Below, in pieces: positions 33,960 through 42,543 of a stretch of 54,774 bases of DNA. Source of the stretch: an uncultured Oscillospiraceae bacterium (GTDB lineage Bacteria > Bacillota > Clostridia > Oscillospirales > Oscillospiraceae); the NCBI GenBank assembly GCA_900768135.1, contig CAAGBT010000066.1, forward strand, positions 1-54,774. The letters run 5' to 3'. The stretch's first letter is position 1; every line of letters begins with the position of its first letter. The translations under genes and the position numbers were made by a program. The notes below the pieces were generated by a model, which saw nothing but the letters and a program-made list of their open reading frames with translations, had not been told where the DNA came from and ran no database searches.

Positions 33960-34835
33960 TCATGGCTGGGGGAGTTCTGCGATATCAAGCGTGTCTGGGA
34001 GGAAAGCGCACAGCCCTCTGACAAAGAGTACCGCGCCGCGGATCATCCCGGAATCGCAGAGTGTCTTCGCGCGAGCGTAGCCATTTTCGATCGCGCGCAG
34101 GGTCTCTTCCCTGCTCAGTGGTCCAATCTCCTCTACAACAGTCAGCCCTGTGATATCGGTGTCGTAATCGATCTGCTCCGCCGGACAGGTGCGAACAGCA
34201 GGGCTTTCAATAAATGTGTGGTTGGCAATGTCGGTCGCTGCGGCGTCTGCAAGGGCGCAGGTATTCGCAAGCACCGTTACGGCGGAGGCGATCCCGCGGG
34301 AAAGGCTTCTTCCGCCAAAGCCGCTTGTCGCTATGCCGCGGATCCCCTGTCCGCCAAGGACGGTCAGGCGGTGTGTGATGCGTCCAGCGGCAATGTCGCT
34401 GATCACGCCGACGCTCAGCGCCCTGCGCGGATCCGCAACGTCAAACGAGACGTCGCCGCCGTTGTTGACGATCACATAATCCGCGCTTCCGCTGCGGACG
34501 ATCTCCTCGCGGATCAGGTCTGAAAAGGACCCCGCCACAGCTGCCATCGGGGTAAAGGTGGGGTCCTTTAGCAGGCGGACTGAAGAGATCATTTTGCTGA
34601 GAACCGCTGGTGCGTTTTTTAATTCAAAGTGTTCGAGCGATGGAAGATAGCTTTTTGCCTGAGGCAGAAAGGGCAGCAGCTCTTCAAAGGCGGCAAGCGC
34701 CTTTTCCGCACCCAGTGCGGCAGCAGCCGGCACGGGCGCACCGTTCTTCATTGCAGAGATGGAGAGCGTCATAGGACCATAATCCAAAAGCACGCGACCA
34801 TCAGCTAATTGACGATAGGGTTTCTCCGGGACCAT
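33960..34835 (-). CDS. UPF0280 family protein (ApbE-like)
   Basis: A 291-aa protein of the UPF0280 family, related to the ApbE flavin-transferase fold. AAVAGSFSDLI, VNNGGDVSFDVADPRRA and GIATSGFGGRSLSRGIASAVTVLANTCALADAAATDIAN are the conserved blocks. The reaction is not established. The gene is inside the catabolic locus between the transporter and the molybdenum hydroxylase, so it may modify or mature one of its enzymes, or act on the substrate. Confidence 0.82.
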   Translation of the reverse strand: MVPEKPYRQLADGRVLLDYGPMTLSISAMKNGAPVPAAAALGAEKALAAFEELLPFLPQAKSYLPSLEHFELKNAPAVLSKMISSVRLLKDPTFTPMAAVAGSFSDLIREEIVRSGSADYVIVNNGGDVSFDVADPRRALSVGVISDIAAGRITHRLTVLGGQGIRGIATSGFGGRSLSRGIASAVTVLANTCALADAAATDIANHTFIESPAVRTCPAEQIDYDTDITGLTVVEEIGPLSREETLRAIENGYARAKTLCDSGMIRGAVLFVRGLCAFLPDTLDIAELPQP

Positions 34836-34904
34836 ATGACGCTCTCCTTTGTCATCTGCAAATCAAGCGGGAAGAGGCTGTTTCAATCCGCTTTTCCGGG
34901 TAGC

Positions 34905-35906
34905 TTAGGCAAGGGAATCAAAGAACTGCTGGGCGCCGGGGTGCATGGGGATGGGGTCGGTGGCTTCCAGGTCCTCAACGGTGATGTTGGCAAGGGAGCT
35001 GTGGATGCTCTTGAAGTAATCGAAGTTGTTATAGATCGCCTGAACGATGGCATAGGCCTCGCTGTCGCTCATATCGGCGCTGGCATACAGAACCACGCTC
35101 GCCGCAACGGTCTGAACATCCTCGTTGACGAAGGTGTAGGAGCCGGCGGGGATCACGGTGGTGTAGGTGCCGTAGAGGTCGTTGAGGTAATCGCAGCACT
35201 CATCGGACAGGGAGAGCATCGTCAGCTCCATGGAGGTCGCAGCGTCAACAACGTTGGATGCGGGAACCTGAATAACGTTGCTGTAGGCGTCGAGCTTGCC
35301 GTCGCGCATCAGGTCGATGGAGTTGCCCATGGACATATAATCCACGTTGCCGCCCCAGCTCTGGATGGTCTCAGCGGAAGCGCCGTAAAAGTCAACAACG
35401 GAAGAACCGAGCAGCTCCATGAAGGAGTCCTTGGAGTTGAAGTTGACCTTCAGGGGGTACTTCTGTGCAACGAGATCCTCGAAGCTGGTGATGCCGGTGG
35501 AGTTCTTGATGAAGAACTGCTCGCAGGCTTCGCCGTAGAGGACGCACAGCGCGCGGAGGTTGCCGAGCTGAGACTTGAAGGGGGCGCTGCCATCGGCAGC
35601 GAGCTTCAGCAGGGAGGTGTGGGCAATGCCCATGTCAACATCGCCGGTGGAAACGAGGGCGATGTTCGCAGCCTCGCTGCCGACCTCATAGGAGACCACG
35701 GAGTTGGGAAGGTCTCTGCGGACGACCTCCGCAACACCTTCGCCGATGGCCGCCCATGCGCCGCCGATAGAGCCGCCGACGATGGTCGCGTTGATGCTGG
35801 TAACTTCGCCATCATTGGCGGGATCGTTCTGGGCGCCCTGATCGCCGCAGGCTGCCAGAGAAAGGGTCATCACAAGCGCGAGGACGAGGGAAAGCATTTT
35901 TTTCAT
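34905..35906 (-). CDS. TAXI-type TRAP transporter solute-binding lipoprotein
   Basis: A 333-aa binding protein with lipobox LSLAAC (Cys20). The TAXI pattern is visible: GGSIGGAWAAIGEGVAEVV near 50, SYEVGSEAANIALVSTGDVDMGIAHTS, and a C-terminal NFDYFKSIHSSLANITVED segment. It should capture the substrate outside the membrane for the permease encoded downstream in the plus orientation (upstream in transcription). TAXI proteins often bind dicarboxylates or amino acids; the ligand here is unknown. Confidence 0.92.
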   Translation of the reverse strand: MKKMLSLVLALVMTLSLAACGDQGAQNDPANDGEVTSINATIVGGSIGGAWAAIGEGVAEVVRRDLPNSVVSYEVGSEAANIALVSTGDVDMGIAHTSLLKLAADGSAPFKSQLGNLRALCVLYGEACEQFFIKNSTGITSFEDLVAQKYPLKVNFNSKDSFMELLGSSVVDFYGASAETIQSWGGNVDYMSMGNSIDLMRDGKLDAYSNVIQVPASNVVDAATSMELTMLSLSDECCDYLNDLYGTYTTVIPAGSYTFVNEDVQTVAASVVLYASADMSDSEAYAIVQAIYNNFDYFKSIHSSLANITVEDLEATDPIPMHPGAQQFFDSLA

Positions 35907-35966
35907 CGTTTTTCCTCCAAATTTGATTTTGTGTGTCGGTTATTTACGCACCAGGTCTTGCAGGGA

Positions 35967-37958
35967 TCAATCTACTTCGTCGTCGATCTCGATATGGTCA
36001 ACCGTTTCGACTCTCACGGTTTCCGTGACGACCGCGGCAGCCTTGGGGCCGTCCTTCTTGTTCTGGATGATCTCGAAGATCACAACAGCAGCAATCAGCG
36101 CAACGCCGATGATATCCGTCATGCTGCCCGGCAGCAGCAGGCAGAAGCTGCCCGCGCCAAGCATCAGGCGGGTAACGATGTCCATCCTCCTGAGCAGCCA
36201 GCCCTCGAGCGCGCCGCACAGGCAGATCGTGCCGACCGTTGCAGTGATCACGCACTGAATGGATTTAAAGGAGAATTCCGTAAGAACAGTGAGCATACTC
36301 GGCTCAAGCACGAATACGAACGGAAGAATGAAGGAGACGATGCCGATCTTGCAGGACTTCCAGCCGATGCGGTTGGCATTGCCCTCCGCGATACCGGCGG
36401 CCGCATAGGACGCAACGGCAACGGGCGGCGTAATGGCAGACAGCGTGGAGAAGTACACCACGAACAGGTGTGCGGACATCACGCTGATGCCAAGGTCGAT
36501 CAGGGAAGGAACCGCCAGAGACACCGTGAGCGCATACGCTGCGGCAACGGGCATACCCATACCGAGGATGGTGCACAGCAGCGCGGTGAGGAAGAGTGCG
36601 GAAAGGATGTTGCTGCCGCCGAGGCTGATGATCAGGCTGGCGATCTTGCCGCCAAGGCCAGTCGTCATCAGGCCGCAGATGACCATGCCCGCAACAGCGC
36701 AGGACAGAGACACGATAACGGAGGCCAGCGCGCCGTCACGCAGCGCCTTGAGGATCTTTTTGGGACCCATGCGGGTCTCTTTTCTGAACCAGCTGACGAC
36801 CACCACCGCGATGATGCCGGCCACGGCAGACATGGAAGCAGTATAGCCCATGAGGATCATGACGATCAGGAGGATCAGGGGAATCACGAACGGGAAGCCC
36901 TCCTTCAGCGTTGCGCCAACGGGAGGCAGGTCCTCCTTGCTCAGGCGGGGCAGGTTGTCATTCTTGGCACGGAAGTGGACCATGAACGACAGCGAGACAT
37001 AGTAGAGAATACCGGGAATCGCCGCCGCGATAGCGATATCGCGGTAAGGGATGCCTGCCATCTCGACCATCAGGAACGCCGCCGTACCCATGATCGGAGG
37101 AAGAATGCCGCCGCCGGTAGAAGCAACGGCGCTGATGGCGGCAGAGAACTCGCCGTCATAGCCGACCTTCTTCATCATCGGGATGGTGAACGAACCGGTA
37201 GTGGCAACGTTCGCCGTGGGGCTGCCGTTGATCATGCCGAACAGGCCGGACGCAACAACCGCAACCTTACCGGCGCCGCCGGTATACTGGCCTGCGACCG
37301 CCATAGAGAACTTGTAGAAAAAGTCGCCCGCGCCGGAAACGGTGAAGAACGCGCCGAACAGGCAGAACAGGAACACATAGGTGGACGAGCAGGCGATGGG
37401 GGAAGTGAAAATGCCGTTGGTCGTGAACACGCACTGGTCAATGATGTTGATCAGCTTGATATATCTGTGATACAGTCCGCCGGGCAGATAGTGGCCGAAA
37501 ACCGTGTACAGCAGAAAAACGATGGCGATCAGCGGAAGGACCATGCCCATGGTGCGGCGGGTGCCGTCGATGATCAGGATCATGAACAGCACCGCAACGA
37601 TCACGGCGACCGTCGGCAGCGGATCGACCTGCGGCCAGCGGGTGGTATACTCGGGTACATGGAGCGCATAGTAGATGCCGGCGGCCGCAATCAGCGCGGC
37701 GATCACGCCGTCCATAATGGAAAACTTCTTGCGGTCGGCACCCATACGCGGGGTGTAGTACAGGTAGCACAGCACCAGAACGAACGTAAGGTGGATGCTG
37801 TAGTGCAGCAGCGGCTGGATGGAACTGAACGTTGCCTGCCACAGCTGATAGATAGACATGACGATCGCGATAACGCCGATGAGCTTATCCTGGAAACCGC
37901 CTTCTTCAAAGCGTCTCTTCTGACCGCCATCCCAGAAACTTTTTAGCATAGCTTTCAT
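35967..37958 (-). CDS. TRAP transporter fused permease (DctQM type)
   Basis: A 663-aa polytopic membrane protein with about 15-17 hydrophobic segments, matching the fused small-plus-large TRAP permease family. GLFGMINGSPTANVATTGSFTIPMMKKVGYDGEFSAAISAVASTGG and GMGMPVAAAYALTVSLAVPSLI are typical of the large-subunit part. It uses an ion gradient to import the compound delivered by the TAXI protein. ATG 37958 is chosen by homology (MKAMLKSFWDGG); the ribosome site is weak. Confidence 0.92.
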   Translation of the reverse strand: MKAMLKSFWDGGQKRRFEEGGFQDKLIGVIAIVMSIYQLWQATFSSIQPLLHYSIHLTFVLVLCYLYYTPRMGADRKKFSIMDGVIAALIAAAGIYYALHVPEYTTRWPQVDPLPTVAVIVAVLFMILIIDGTRRTMGMVLPLIAIVFLLYTVFGHYLPGGLYHRYIKLINIIDQCVFTTNGIFTSPIACSSTYVFLFCLFGAFFTVSGAGDFFYKFSMAVAGQYTGGAGKVAVVASGLFGMINGSPTANVATTGSFTIPMMKKVGYDGEFSAAISAVASTGGGILPPIMGTAAFLMVEMAGIPYRDIAIAAAIPGILYYVSLSFMVHFRAKNDNLPRLSKEDLPPVGATLKEGFPFVIPLILLIVMILMGYTASMSAVAGIIAVVVVSWFRKETRMGPKKILKALRDGALASVIVSLSCAVAGMVICGLMTTGLGGKIASLIISLGGSNILSALFLTALLCTILGMGMPVAAAYALTVSLAVPSLIDLGISVMSAHLFVVYFSTLSAITPPVAVASYAAAGIAEGNANRIGWKSCKIGIVSFILPFVFVLEPSMLTVLTEFSFKSIQCVITATVGTICLCGALEGWLLRRMDIVTRLMLGAGSFCLLLPGSMTDIIGVALIAAVVIFEIIQNKKDGPKAAAVVTETVRVETVDHIEIDDEVD

Positions 37959-38141
37959 ACTTGATTTTACCCTATTCCTTTTGCAGCTTATTATTTGGTG
38001 ATTGAAAAAAACAGAGAACGAAAAGAGTCGCACAGAGGTTAAGGGATACCGAAGCTTTCTCCGCTCCGGCCGGAAATGCCAAACGCTTTTTTCAACAACC
38101 ACACAATCAAGCAATACTAAATAAGCGGCTTTGCATTTCCT

Positions 38142-38174
38142 TGTGCGCGGAGGATGCATCATCCTCCGCGCACA
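38142..38174 (-). terminator. Strong hairpin between two parts of the catabolic locus
   Basis: A perfect 15-bp GC-rich stem with a 3-base loop, 24-56 bases past the stop of the preceding minus-strand gene. No T-run follows, so it may be a Rho-dependent or processing site. The remaining gap to the TRAP gene (37959-38141) has no gene and no clear promoter. Confidence 0.65.
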
Positions 38175-38197
38175 GAGGGTATCCGATGCCAGGAGAA

Positions 38198-39727
38198 TTA
38201 CTTGAGCTTAACGTACTCGAAGCGGCCTTCGTCGATAACGTCCTTCATCATGCGGATGGCTTCCATATGACCGCCGATCTCGCGGTACTTCTCCTTGGTG
38301 ATCGTATACTCGATGGGAGCGACCACTGCGGGGGAAGCCGTATAGTTGAACGGATGATCGACCATCTTTTCAACATCGGCAAGGAAGGTGATGCCGCCGC
38401 CGGGCATAACGAAGGTCTTCGCGCCCGCGATGCTCAGCTCCGCGTCGCCGTTATGAACCGCATGCGTCAGGCGGATCGGATCGACAGTGACGCCTGCACG
38501 CGCACTGCCGCCCACGCCCGCGTAATACATGGCGCTCACGCGGCTGTCCTCGCAGGCATTTGCCGCGAGCTGGCGGAACTTCTCAAGCTCCTCGGGGATT
38601 TCAACAGGATGAGGCTTGCCATCCTCGCCGACTTCGAACAGGGCGATCTTGCGCCATGTCGTCTCGGCAACGAGGATCTTCATTCCGGGATGGGCGATGC
38701 TCATATCGATGTTCTTGATCGCATCGATAGGATCCATCACGGACGTTCCGCCCCAGCCGTCGCCGTGGTCGAAGAAGTAACGACCGGGCGTCGTCAGGCG
38801 GCCGACAGGCGTCACGCCGCTGTAGGGCAGCTGCTCCGCGCCCGCAGGGTGGCGGGTGAAGAGGCCGGTGATGTGGTGGTCGAGAATGATCGCCTCATCG
38901 ACCAGCTTGCCCAGATGCTTTGCGAACAGGCCACAGCACGCGCCGCCGCAGCCAACGCGCATTTTGGTATCAGGCGTACCGTTGATAACGGGCGCCTGAC
39001 CGACCTGAAGCACGAGCTTTGCGCCGCCGTCGATGCTGACCTCAACGGCCTCCTTGTTGCCAAGCTCGGCCATGGTCTTAACGACGATGTTGCCGTCAGG
39101 ACCCTTGACGCGGTTGCAGCCGCCGAAAATCAGGATCTGGGAGCCGTACTGCTCGGTGCTGACCGAGCCGACGTTTTTGCCGTTGCGGCGCACGATCGCG
39201 CCCTCGTCTCCGATATGGATATTGGTGTCGATCTTCACCATCAGGGAACTATAGGAGATGGGAGCCTCCGTGACGACGGTAACGACGTCGAACCCGTCAA
39301 CGTGTTCTTCCACGATGTAGGGAGCGGGGTGGTAGTCGGGATATGCCGCGCCGGCGCCGACAGCCGTGATCAGCGGCTTGCTGATGGCGATGCGCTCAGG
39401 GTCTTTTGCGGTGGAATCGGGGATCTGCAAAGGACGGTTGCGTACAAGGTCGCCGTTGACATTGGTAAAGCGTTTGCACGCGCCGACTTTGCCCTCGGGG
39501 ATCTCGCACTTGACGCCGCAGTTTTTGCAGACGACCCAGCCGGGCGCCGCCTCGCGCGGAACGTTTACGACCGCGCCGAATTTGCACTCGCGCAGGCAGG
39601 AAAGGCAGCCGACGCAGGCTTCTTCGTTCACGACCGCCTTGCGTTCCACGATCTCAATGGCGCCCATCGGGCAGATGCGCGCGCAGGCGGTGCAGCCCTT
39701 GCAGAGATCCTTTTGAATGTGAACCAT
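38198..39727 (-). CDS. 6-hydroxynicotinate reductase-like iron-sulfur protein
   Basis: A 509-aa protein. The N-terminus holds two [4Fe-4S] motifs (CKGCTACARICPMG and CVGCLSCLRECKFG) followed by CKNCGVKCEIPEGKVGAC near 68-84; another cysteine group, GCGGACCG, is central. From memory this layout resembles Hnr of Eubacterium barkeri, which uses reduced ferredoxin to reduce 6-hydroxynicotinate to tetrahydro-6-oxonicotinate. Here it could reduce the ring hydroxylated by the molybdenum enzyme. The substrate is inferred. ATG 39727 follows AAGGAGAACGCCC. Confidence 0.68.
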   Translation of the reverse strand: MVHIQKDLCKGCTACARICPMGAIEIVERKAVVNEEACVGCLSCLRECKFGAVVNVPREAAPGWVVCKNCGVKCEIPEGKVGACKRFTNVNGDLVRNRPLQIPDSTAKDPERIAISKPLITAVGAGAAYPDYHPAPYIVEEHVDGFDVVTVVTEAPISYSSLMVKIDTNIHIGDEGAIVRRNGKNVGSVSTEQYGSQILIFGGCNRVKGPDGNIVVKTMAELGNKEAVEVSIDGGAKLVLQVGQAPVINGTPDTKMRVGCGGACCGLFAKHLGKLVDEAIILDHHITGLFTRHPAGAEQLPYSGVTPVGRLTTPGRYFFDHGDGWGGTSVMDPIDAIKNIDMSIAHPGMKILVAETTWRKIALFEVGEDGKPHPVEIPEELEKFRQLAANACEDSRVSAMYYAGVGGSARAGVTVDPIRLTHAVHNGDAELSIAGAKTFVMPGGGITFLADVEKMVDHPFNYTASPAVVAPIEYTITKEKYREIGGHMEAIRMMKDVIDEGRFEYVKLK

Positions 39728-39794
39728 GGGCGTTCTCCTTTATTGCGATTAAAGTAGGGGCTGTGAAAATCTTTTTCAGAGAAGTATGCGTTCC

Positions 39795-41051
39795 TTACAG
39801 AATGCCGTTCTTCTTCGCCTCAAGGATCTTCAGCAGGCGCTGCTGCTCGTTGTTGACGATCATAACGCCCTCGTCCACGCCCATGCCGGGCTTGGAAGCC
39901 ATAGCGAACGGATGGGTGGCCATGGCGAGGTTGACGCAGACGATTGCAGAGTGGTCAGTCTCGTTGCAGGTACCGCCCTGATAGGCGAGGATGTTGTGTT
40001 TCTTGCAGTAGAGAACCGCCTCAATGATGTTGTTGATGCCGCCGAGGTCGATGGTCTTGACCTGAACCATATCCATGCCCTTGTTGTCAACCCAGCGCTT
40101 GATGTCCTCGTAGGTGTTGGCGTACTCGTCGATGATGAGCTTCATGGTAGAGCCCTTCTCGTCGAGCTTCTTGCGGATGTACTTGAAGCCTTCCATCTGC
40201 TTCTCGTCGGACTTGAGGTCAACGGGCATCTCGCAGAAGACCTGATAGGGCTTGCAGATCTCTTCCATCTTGATGAGGTAATCGACGACCTTGTCCAGAT
40301 CGTTGTTGAAGCAGTAGCCGATCGTGCCGTACATATCGTAACGCATAACGGGGTTGTAGTCCGGCTCGCCGATCTCCTTGATTCTCTTCGTGACCCAGTC
40401 GATCCAGTTGAGGAAGATCTTGCCGTCGCCAGCGCCGAGCTTCTTTTCAACGTTGTTGATCAGGCCGTGAGGCATCATGCCGACCTTCTTGAGGATCATC
40501 TTATCGACATTGATGTAGCGCTCATCGCCGGACTGCGCGTTCAGGCGGACCGGAGTGAGGTCGATGGGCAGGTTGTATTCTTCAAGAACGACTTCGCACA
40601 TGGTGCAGTGCTTGATCTTGGAAACGCCCTCAAGGATCGCCTGCGTAACGCCGTAGCGGATGGAGGCGGGCAGGCGGCCGATCTCGGGGAACTCATAGCG
40701 GTCGAAGGTCTCGGCGGTCTGCTTGAAGTTGGTCAGATCCATGCCCTCGAAATAAGGAACAACGTACTTGTTGATCACTTCAATCAGCTTGGCGCCGGTA
40801 TTGGGGACCTCGCGGCCATCGCTGGCGGCATACTGGGCAACAGCGCAGTCGCCGTAGGCGATGTCGCCGTTTTCAAGAACGAACATAACGGAAACGGCAA
40901 CGCCGGGCTGACGGATGTGCTTGAAGCCGGGGGTGACAGGCTCGCCCTTGTAAACAAGGCCGTCTTCCTGAGCGCCGCGCTTGATGGCTTCCTTATCGTC
41001 CATGTAGAAGCCGGTCAGAACTTCCGTGCAAAGCACTTTCTTGATTTTCAT
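39795..41051 (-). CDS. mal: Methylaspartate ammonia-lyase
   Basis: A 418-aa enolase-superfamily enzyme that removes ammonia from (2S,3S)-3-methylaspartate to give mesaconate. It aligns over its length with the Clostridium tetanomorphum enzyme (413 aa) as I remember it. Conserved parts include VLCTEVLTGFYMDD, RLPASIRYGVTQAIL, MPHGLINNVEKKLG with the histidine, and MVQVKTIDLGGINN with the catalytic lysine. No glutamate mutase gene is nearby, so its substrate may come from a source other than glutamate. ATG 41051 follows GGAGGAATAACCGCT. Confidence 0.92.
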   Translation of the reverse strand: MKIKKVLCTEVLTGFYMDDKEAIKRGAQEDGLVYKGEPVTPGFKHIRQPGVAVSVMFVLENGDIAYGDCAVAQYAASDGREVPNTGAKLIEVINKYVVPYFEGMDLTNFKQTAETFDRYEFPEIGRLPASIRYGVTQAILEGVSKIKHCTMCEVVLEEYNLPIDLTPVRLNAQSGDERYINVDKMILKKVGMMPHGLINNVEKKLGAGDGKIFLNWIDWVTKRIKEIGEPDYNPVMRYDMYGTIGYCFNNDLDKVVDYLIKMEEICKPYQVFCEMPVDLKSDEKQMEGFKYIRKKLDEKGSTMKLIIDEYANTYEDIKRWVDNKGMDMVQVKTIDLGGINNIIEAVLYCKKHNILAYQGGTCNETDHSAIVCVNLAMATHPFAMASKPGMGVDEGVMIVNNEQQRLLKILEAKKNGIL

Positions 41052-41116
41052 AGCGGTTATTCCTCCATTAAAAAATAGTTGTTTTATGTTGGTTTTTGAT
41101 TTTTGGAAACGGTTTT

Positions 41117-41980
41117 TCAAAGCTCCGTGGTGGAGCGGCGCGGATCGAAGCAGCAGCCGCAGCGCATGGAGACCACGCGCACGCCGCTGGCGCGCTGCGG
41201 GCCGATCTTGACGAAGGTCGCAAGCACCGTATGGTTGCCGCCAAGACTCATCGCGCCGAAGAGGTTTTTATTCAGCGCCTCGGTGATCTCTTTTTCAAAA
41301 TCGCTCTGTACGCCGAAATCGCCGGTCGCCATCGCCTCCATGGAGAGGGCGGCGGCCTCATAGTTGCTGCGGCCGATGCCGAAGCTGAAGGTGCAGGGCA
41401 GGCAGCCGAGCGTGCGGGCGCTTTCCGTTGCCCATGCGATCATCTCGTTTTTCACCGTGTCAACGGTATGGCGGTGGAAGATGCGCAGCGTCTTGCCGCG
41501 GATCTCCGGGCCGCCGCCGTACATCATCACGGTCAGGCGGATCTTATCGCCGGGGATGGAGCGCATCTGCAGCGGCGCCATGGCCAGCATGCCCGGGTCG
41601 CTGTGCAGACCGGCCTCCTGACTGATCCGCTCCAGATCGGAACCCTTGACCGCCATCGGGCGGCCCGGCAGGCGGCGCAGGCCCTCGACCACGCCCTCGC
41701 GGATCGCGCCCTGGAAGTTTGCCGGAAGCGCAGCCTCCTCGCCGACCTCCAGGTAGACGTGCGGGATGCCCGTGTCGTCGCACAGGGGATAGTGCTTTTC
41801 ATCGGCGACGAGAGCGTTTTTCAGGATCTGCTCAAGCGCCCACTTGGCGTGTTCATTGGTCTCGGTAGCGATCGCGTCCTCATACGCCTTGATCTGATCG
41901 GGGCGGAACGAGGAGCCGGCCTTGACCAGCGTATCGGCAGCAGCCTGCTTCAGCTGTTCAAACGTAACACTCATCTTCAT
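41117..41980 (-). CDS. Class I fumarase/mesaconase, alpha subunit
   Basis: A 287-aa iron-sulfur hydro-lyase subunit (fumarate/tartrate dehydratase alpha type). PLCDDTGIPHVYLEVG, ESARTLGCLPCTFSFGIGRSNYEAAALS and the C-terminal RCGCCFDP supply the cysteines for the [4Fe-4S] cluster. In this context it likely hydrates mesaconate to (S)-citramalate. GGAGGG precedes both ATG 41980 and the internal ATG two codons later. It overlaps the beta subunit gene by 4 bases. Confidence 0.9.
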   Translation of the reverse strand: MKMSVTFEQLKQAAADTLVKAGSSFRPDQIKAYEDAIATETNEHAKWALEQILKNALVADEKHYPLCDDTGIPHVYLEVGEEAALPANFQGAIREGVVEGLRRLPGRPMAVKGSDLERISQEAGLHSDPGMLAMAPLQMRSIPGDKIRLTVMMYGGGPEIRGKTLRIFHRHTVDTVKNEMIAWATESARTLGCLPCTFSFGIGRSNYEAAALSMEAMATGDFGVQSDFEKEITEALNKNLFGAMSLGGNHTVLATFVKIGPQRASGVRVVSMRCGCCFDPRRSTTEL

Positions 41981-42495
41981 TTCCCTCCGTCAAAGATAGA
42001 TTCGCCCTGCGCAATGGCAATGATCGCCGGAAAATCGACCACGTCCAGTTCATACAGAGCCTCCATGCCCAACTCGGGGAAAGCGACCACGCGCTTGCTC
42101 TTCATATTATCAAAGAACAGCGCGGTGACGGGCGGCGTAACCGCAAAAACAGATCCGTTTTTCTTAAGCGCTTCCACGGTCTCCGGCTTGAGCGCGCCCT
42201 TGCCGAGATGCAGCTTGACGCCGTTCTCAGACAGCGGACGGATGGATTCCTCGATCTCAAGCTTGTTGCTCGAGGTCGGGCCGATGCCCGCGCAGCTGAC
42301 CGCCGTGTGGAACACGACCTGTCCCTGAAGCTCAATGCCGTGTTCTTCGAGCGAATGCTCCTCGATGCACTTGACGACCTTTGGCAGCACCGCGTCGCGT
42401 CCGGCATAGATCTTGCCGGTGATCAGCACGGTGTCGTAGATCTTCAGCCGGTCGATATCCTCCTGCGGAAGCGGGGTTTTCAGATGATATTCCAT
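41977..42495 (-). CDS. Class I fumarase/mesaconase, beta subunit
   Basis: A 172-aa C-terminal-type subunit of two-subunit class I fumarases. The pattern GKIYAGRDAVLPKV, VFHTAVSCAGIGPTSSNKLEIEESIRPLSENGV and GKGALKPETVEALKKNGSVFAVTPPVTALF is typical. It pairs with the alpha subunit encoded immediately after. Together with the ammonia-lyase this places hydration of mesaconate in the locus. Confidence 0.9.
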   Translation of the reverse strand: MEYHLKTPLPQEDIDRLKIYDTVLITGKIYAGRDAVLPKVVKCIEEHSLEEHGIELQGQVVFHTAVSCAGIGPTSSNKLEIEESIRPLSENGVKLHLGKGALKPETVEALKKNGSVFAVTPPVTALFFDNMKSKRVVAFPELGMEALYELDVVDFPAIIAIAQGESIFDGGK

Positions 42496-42543
42496 AACCT
42501 ATTTCTCCTCAGAGCGGCCTTTTGGAAAGGCCGGAAGTCAGCT

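Noticed and set aside
31685..34021. 778-codon plus-strand open frame
   Set aside because: Antisense of the molybdenum hydroxylase large subunit.
34809..37946. 1045-codon plus-strand open frame
   Set aside because: Antisense of the TRAP transporter genes; composition is H/D/R-rich as expected for a shadow frame.
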